Assembly: GCF_031585635.1 (NCBI RefSeq)
Contig: NZ_CP134195.1
Location: 3,844,001-3,908,000, forward strand
Direction of reading: 5' to 3'
From: Paraburkholderia sp. FT54
GTDB lineage: Bacteria; Pseudomonadota; Gammaproteobacteria; Burkholderiales; Burkholderiaceae
DNA: 64,000 nt
Shown: positions 61,406 through 64,000 of the stretch, piece after piece
Numbering within the stretch: position 1 is the stretch's first letter
How the letters are laid out: each line of letters starts with the position of its first letter
Program-made: the position numbers and the translations under genes
Notes under the pieces: generated by a model
The model's database searches: none
What the model was told of the DNA's origin: nothing
The model's input: the letters and a program-made list of their open reading frames with translations, nothing else

Positions 61406-62206
61406 ATGGCAAAACCACGCCGCACAACAAAGCAATCGAAACAAACCGGGGGGACTTTTCTCGGCATCGTGCTGGGCCTGATCGTCGGCCTCGCGATCGC
61501 GGTAGTGGTGGCACTGTATATCACCCGTGCGCCCACGCCATTCGTCTCGAAGGTGGCGCCGCCCGCGGCGTCCGATTCGGGTGCGACTCAGCCGCAGTAC
61601 GATCCGAACCGTCCGCTGCAGGGCAAGACGCCGGGTCAGCCGGTGCCGCAAGCCGCGCAGCCGGCGCCGCCGAACACGGCGCCGGGCCAGACCAACCCGC
61701 AGACGCAGTCGGGCATGCTGGAAGAACCGCAGATCGTCGAAGTGCCGCCTGCCAACGGCGGCAACGCGAACGGCCAGGCGGTCGCGCCGAAGCCCGCGCA
61801 GGATAACGGCAACGGCACGGCCACCGCGCCGGTGAAGAAGCCGCAAGCCTCCAGCGCACCGACCGCCACCGCAGCAGGTTCGGCGCCGAAGAGCAGCTCG
61901 GCCGCCACGACCGCCAACGCCAAGCCCAGTTCGGGCGCGGCACCGGCACCGGCACCGGGCGATGCGAACACCGGCTACTTCCTGCAAGTGGGCGCCTACA
62001 AGACCTCCGCGGACGCCGAACAGCAGCGCGCGCGTCTCGCCTTCCAGGGGTTCGAATCGAAAGTCACGCAGCGCGATGCCGGCGGCGTCACGTATTACCG
62101 CGTGCGTATCGGACCGTTCTCGAAGTTCGAAGACATGAATTCGAGCCGTCAGCGTCTGTCGGACGCGGGCGTGGATACCGCAGTGATCCGCTTTACGAAG
62201 CAATAA
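61406..62206 (+). CDS. SPOR-domain protein (FtsN-like)
   Basis: A 266-residue protein with a short basic cytoplasmic N-terminus (MAKPRRTTKQSKQTGG), one membrane helix (FLGIVLGLIVGLAIAVVVAL, about 18-37), a long Pro/Ala/Gln-rich spacer and a C-terminal SPOR domain of about 75 residues (GYFLQVGAYKTSADAEQQRA, VTYYRVRIGPFSKFEDMNSS). SPOR domains bind septal peptidoglycan stripped of stem peptides. The layout is that of FtsN, a late division protein, and the argS-SPOR-dsbA order is a betaproteobacterial pattern. The ATG at 61406 is preferred over a TTG at 61388. Confidence 0.88.
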   Translation: MAKPRRTTKQSKQTGGTFLGIVLGLIVGLAIAVVVALYITRAPTPFVSKVAPPAASDSGATQPQYDPNRPLQGKTPGQPVPQAAQPAPPNTAPGQTNPQTQSGMLEEPQIVEVPPANGGNANGQAVAPKPAQDNGNGTATAPVKKPQASSAPTATAAGSAPKSSSAATTANAKPSSGAAPAPAPGDANTGYFLQVGAYKTSADAEQQRARLAFQGFESKVTQRDAGGVTYYRVRIGPFSKFEDMNSSRQRLSDAGVDTAVIRFTKQ

Positions 62207-62378
62207 GCCAACAATAAACCTACAGTGATTTGCCGGGACGCGCCGCCGCCGAACTATCGGCGTGCGGCGCGTGTCACAAGCACGACGGACGGTTCAAACC
62301 GTCCAACGCCGAATCTTGAAGACGGTGACGGGCATTTGCGTGGCGCCACCGTTTTACGCCTACTTGGGTCAACACAAC

Positions 62379-63017
62379 ATGAAGAAACTGCTGAGCATTC
62401 TGTTCCTCTCGCTGGGCCTCGTGGCCGCCACGGCGCACGCATCGCCGACCGCGCCCGTGTCGGGCAAGGACTACACCGTGCTGCCCACCGCGCAGCCGAC
62501 CGACGTGCCCGCTGGCAAGATCGAAGTCACCGAATTCTTCTGGTACGGCTGCCCGCACTGCAATGAATTCGACCCGTACCTCGAAGCCTGGGTGAAGAAG
62601 CAGGCTCCGGACGTGGTGTTCAAGCGCGTGCCGGTCGCCTTCCGCGACGACTTCATTCCGCATTCCAGGATGTATCACGCGCTCGACGCGCTCGGCCTTG
62701 CCGGGCAGCTCACGCCGAAGGTCTTCAATGAAATCCACGTCAACAAGGACTACCTGCTGACGCCGGAAGATCAGGCCAAATTCCTCGCGAAGAACGGCGT
62801 CGATCCGAAGAAGTACATGGACGCGTATAACTCGTTCTCGACGCAAAGCGCGCTGCAGAAAGACAAGAAGCTGCTGGACGACTACAAGATCGACGGCGTG
62901 CCGACGCTGGCCGTGCAGGGTAAGTACGAAACCGGCCCGGCTGCGACCAACAGCCTGCCGGGCACGATCCAGGTGCTGGACTACCTGGTCGCGCAGATCC
63001 GCGCCAAGAAGATGTAA
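62379..63017 (+). CDS. dsbA: Thiol:disulfide interchange protein DsbA
   Basis: A 212-residue periplasmic oxidant that introduces disulfides into exported proteins. Signal peptide MKKLLSILFLSLGLVAATAH ends ASA-like near residue 22. The active site is Cys58-Pro-His-Cys61 in FFWYGCPHCNEFDPYL, followed by the helical insertion (ALDALGLAGQLTPKVFNEIH) and the cis-proline loop DGVPTLAVQGKY. The ATG at 62379 starts the signal; the upstream extension to 62262 is not credible. It precedes the SDR gene by 15 bases. Identification is firm. Confidence 0.95.
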   Translation: MKKLLSILFLSLGLVAATAHASPTAPVSGKDYTVLPTAQPTDVPAGKIEVTEFFWYGCPHCNEFDPYLEAWVKKQAPDVVFKRVPVAFRDDFIPHSRMYHALDALGLAGQLTPKVFNEIHVNKDYLLTPEDQAKFLAKNGVDPKKYMDAYNSFSTQSALQKDKKLLDDYKIDGVPTLAVQGKYETGPAATNSLPGTIQVLDYLVAQIRAKKM

Positions 63018-63032
63018 AGCCGAGGCGCCGGA

Positions 63033-63812
63033 ATGAGTTCACCCCTGAAGGTTTTCATTACCGGCGCTTCAAGTGGCATCGGCCTCGCGCTCGCCGCCGA
63101 ATATGCGCGGCGCGGCGCGATTCTCGGCCTTGTTGCCCGCCGCGGCGACGCCCTCGCCGCCTTCCAGCAGTCTCATCCGCAGAAGACCGTCTCCCTCTAT
63201 TCCGTCGACGTTCGCGACGCCGAAGCGCTCGCCGATGCGGCCGCGCAGTTCATCGCGCGGCACGGCTTGCCGGACGTCGTGATCGCCAATGCCGGCATCA
63301 GCCGCGGCGCGGTCACCGGCGAAGGCGACCTGCGCACCTTCCGCGAAGTGATGGATATCAACTACTTCGGCATGGTCGCCACGTTCGAGCCGTTCGCCGC
63401 CGAGATGATCGCCGCGAAACGCGGCACGCTGGTGGGTATCGCCAGCGTCGCGAGTGTGCGCGGCTTGCCGGGCTCCGGCGCGTACAGCGCGTCGAAATCG
63501 GCGGCGCTCAAATATCTGGAAGCGTTGCGCGTCGAAATGCGGCCGCACGGCGTCGGCGTGGTCACCATCGCGCCCGGCTACATCCGCACGCCCATGACCG
63601 AGCACAATCCGTACACCATGCCGTTCCTGATGGACGCCGACCGTTTCGCCGTCAAGGTGGCGCAGGCGATCGAGCGTCAAACTGCGTTCGCGGTGTTCCC
63701 CTGGCAGATGCGCATCGTGGCCATGCTGCTGCACGTGCTGCCGCGCTGGCTCTACGACCGCGCCTTCGAACGCGCGCCGCGCAAACCGCGCGCCGCCGCC
63801 GAAACCGAGTAA
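63033..63812 (+). CDS. Short-chain dehydrogenase/reductase (SDR) family oxidoreductase
   Basis: A 259-residue classical SDR. It has the dinucleotide motif TGASSGIG at 10-17, DVRDAEAL, NAGISRG, the active-site serine in GIASVASVRGLPG and the Tyr-x-x-x-Lys motif in GAYSASKSAALKYLEALRVE. The C-terminus has a hydrophobic stretch (IVAMLLHVLPRWLYDRAFER) and a basic tail, as in membrane-associated YciK/DltE-like SDRs. It probably uses NADP(H). Substrate unknown. It is transcribed 15 bases after dsbA and 3 bases before the next gene, likely in one operon. Confidence 0.92.
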   Translation: MSSPLKVFITGASSGIGLALAAEYARRGAILGLVARRGDALAAFQQSHPQKTVSLYSVDVRDAEALADAAAQFIARHGLPDVVIANAGISRGAVTGEGDLRTFREVMDINYFGMVATFEPFAAEMIAAKRGTLVGIASVASVRGLPGSGAYSASKSAALKYLEALRVEMRPHGVGVVTIAPGYIRTPMTEHNPYTMPFLMDADRFAVKVAQAIERQTAFAVFPWQMRIVAMLLHVLPRWLYDRAFERAPRKPRAAAETE

Positions 63813-63815
63813 GCC

Positions 63816-64000
63816 ATGCAACCCCGTGCGGTCGATGCAGCCGGCGTCACGCACGAACCAGCAGGCGCCGCAGCGCGCATCGTTTCGCTGGTGCCGAGTA
63901 TCACCGAACTGCTGTTCGCGCTCGGTCTCGACAAACAAATTGTCGGCCGCACCGGTTTTTGCGTGCATCCCCACGACAAAGTGCAGCCGGTACGCAAGGT
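63816..64000 (+). CDS. BtuF-like cobalamin/metal-chelate binding protein, 3' truncated
   Basis: The first 61 codons of a gene that runs off the right edge. It starts MQPRAVDAAGVTHEPAGAAA and enters the helical-backbone receptor domain with ARIVSLVPSITELLFALGLD and KQIVGRTGFCVHPHDKVQPV, a pattern of BtuF-like vitamin B12 or iron-chelate binding proteins. No signal peptide is seen, so it may belong to the cytoplasmic cobalamin-binding-like subgroup rather than a periplasmic receptor. ATG at 63816 is three bases after the SDR stop. Confidence 0.8.
   Translation, partial: MQPRAVDAAGVTHEPAGAAARIVSLVPSITELLFALGLDKQIVGRTGFCVHPHDKVQPVRK

Overview
The window is a GC-rich, gene-dense stretch of what looks like the main chromosome of a Burkholderia-family betaproteobacterium, most likely Paraburkholderia. 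This rests on recognised gene content and order: gpmA-ctpA-moeB, a ptsI/ptsH/EIIA block beside gshB-gshA, glnK-amtB beside ubiK and comM, lipA-lipB near ybeD-dat-dacC, birA-coaX, phaM, a two-gene methionine synthase, and argS-SPOR-dsbA-SDR. I saw no rRNA, tRNA, CRISPR array, insertion sequence or prophage. About 58 protein genes were called. gpmA is cut by the left edge and a BtuF-like gene by the right edge.

Layout. 1-5.3 kb: gpmA (partial), the CtpA-type protease, a MoeB/ThiF-type E1 enzyme, then ptsI on the minus strand. 5.5-9.2 kb (minus): HPr, a mannose-type EIIA, gshB and gshA. The PTS genes lack membrane components, so they look regulatory. 9.3-11.7 kb: amtB and glnK (minus) with a sigma54-type promoter, an NtrC-like palindrome and a tandem repeat array in the leader. 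11.7-15.5 kb: ubiK, comM, a lipoprotein and a TlpA-like thioredoxin. 15.5-20.6 kb: dctD, dctB and dctA, with a sigma54-type promoter and paired upstream palindromes before dctA. 20.6-29.3 kb: a four-gene ABC importer, a glycerophosphodiesterase, a DeoR regulator, a Na/Pi-cotransporter-like protein and a HAD phosphatase, which together suggest organophosphate scavenging.

29.5-38 kb: lipoate synthesis (lipA, lipB), a DUF2917 gene divergent from a GcvA-like LysR regulator, ybeD, a D-amino-acid transaminase, a DD-carboxypeptidase, an alpha/beta hydrolase, a thioredoxin-like ferredoxin and a VanZ-like membrane protein. 38-41.6 kb: an Mla/MCE-type lipid transport operon. 41.7-46.6 kb: birA, coaX, a small membrane protein, the heptose-phosphate adenylyltransferase, a di-iron ferritin-like protein and PhaM. 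46.7-51.2 kb: a probable catabolic cluster (enoyl-CoA hydratase family, LivK-like binding protein, FAH family, divergent IclR regulator). 51.4-64 kb: DUF3108, an enol-lactonase-like hydrolase, DUF3567, split metH, a small basic exported protein, DUF1840, argS, a SPOR protein, dsbA, an SDR and the start of a BtuF-like receptor.

No clearly new multi-gene system stands out. The most interesting signals are regulatory: the glnK leader repeat array with its sigma54/NtrC-like control, the dctA promoter architecture, the two intercistronic hairpins in the ABC operon, and the hairpin-rich argS leader. All functional calls come from reading the sequence; no database search was run.
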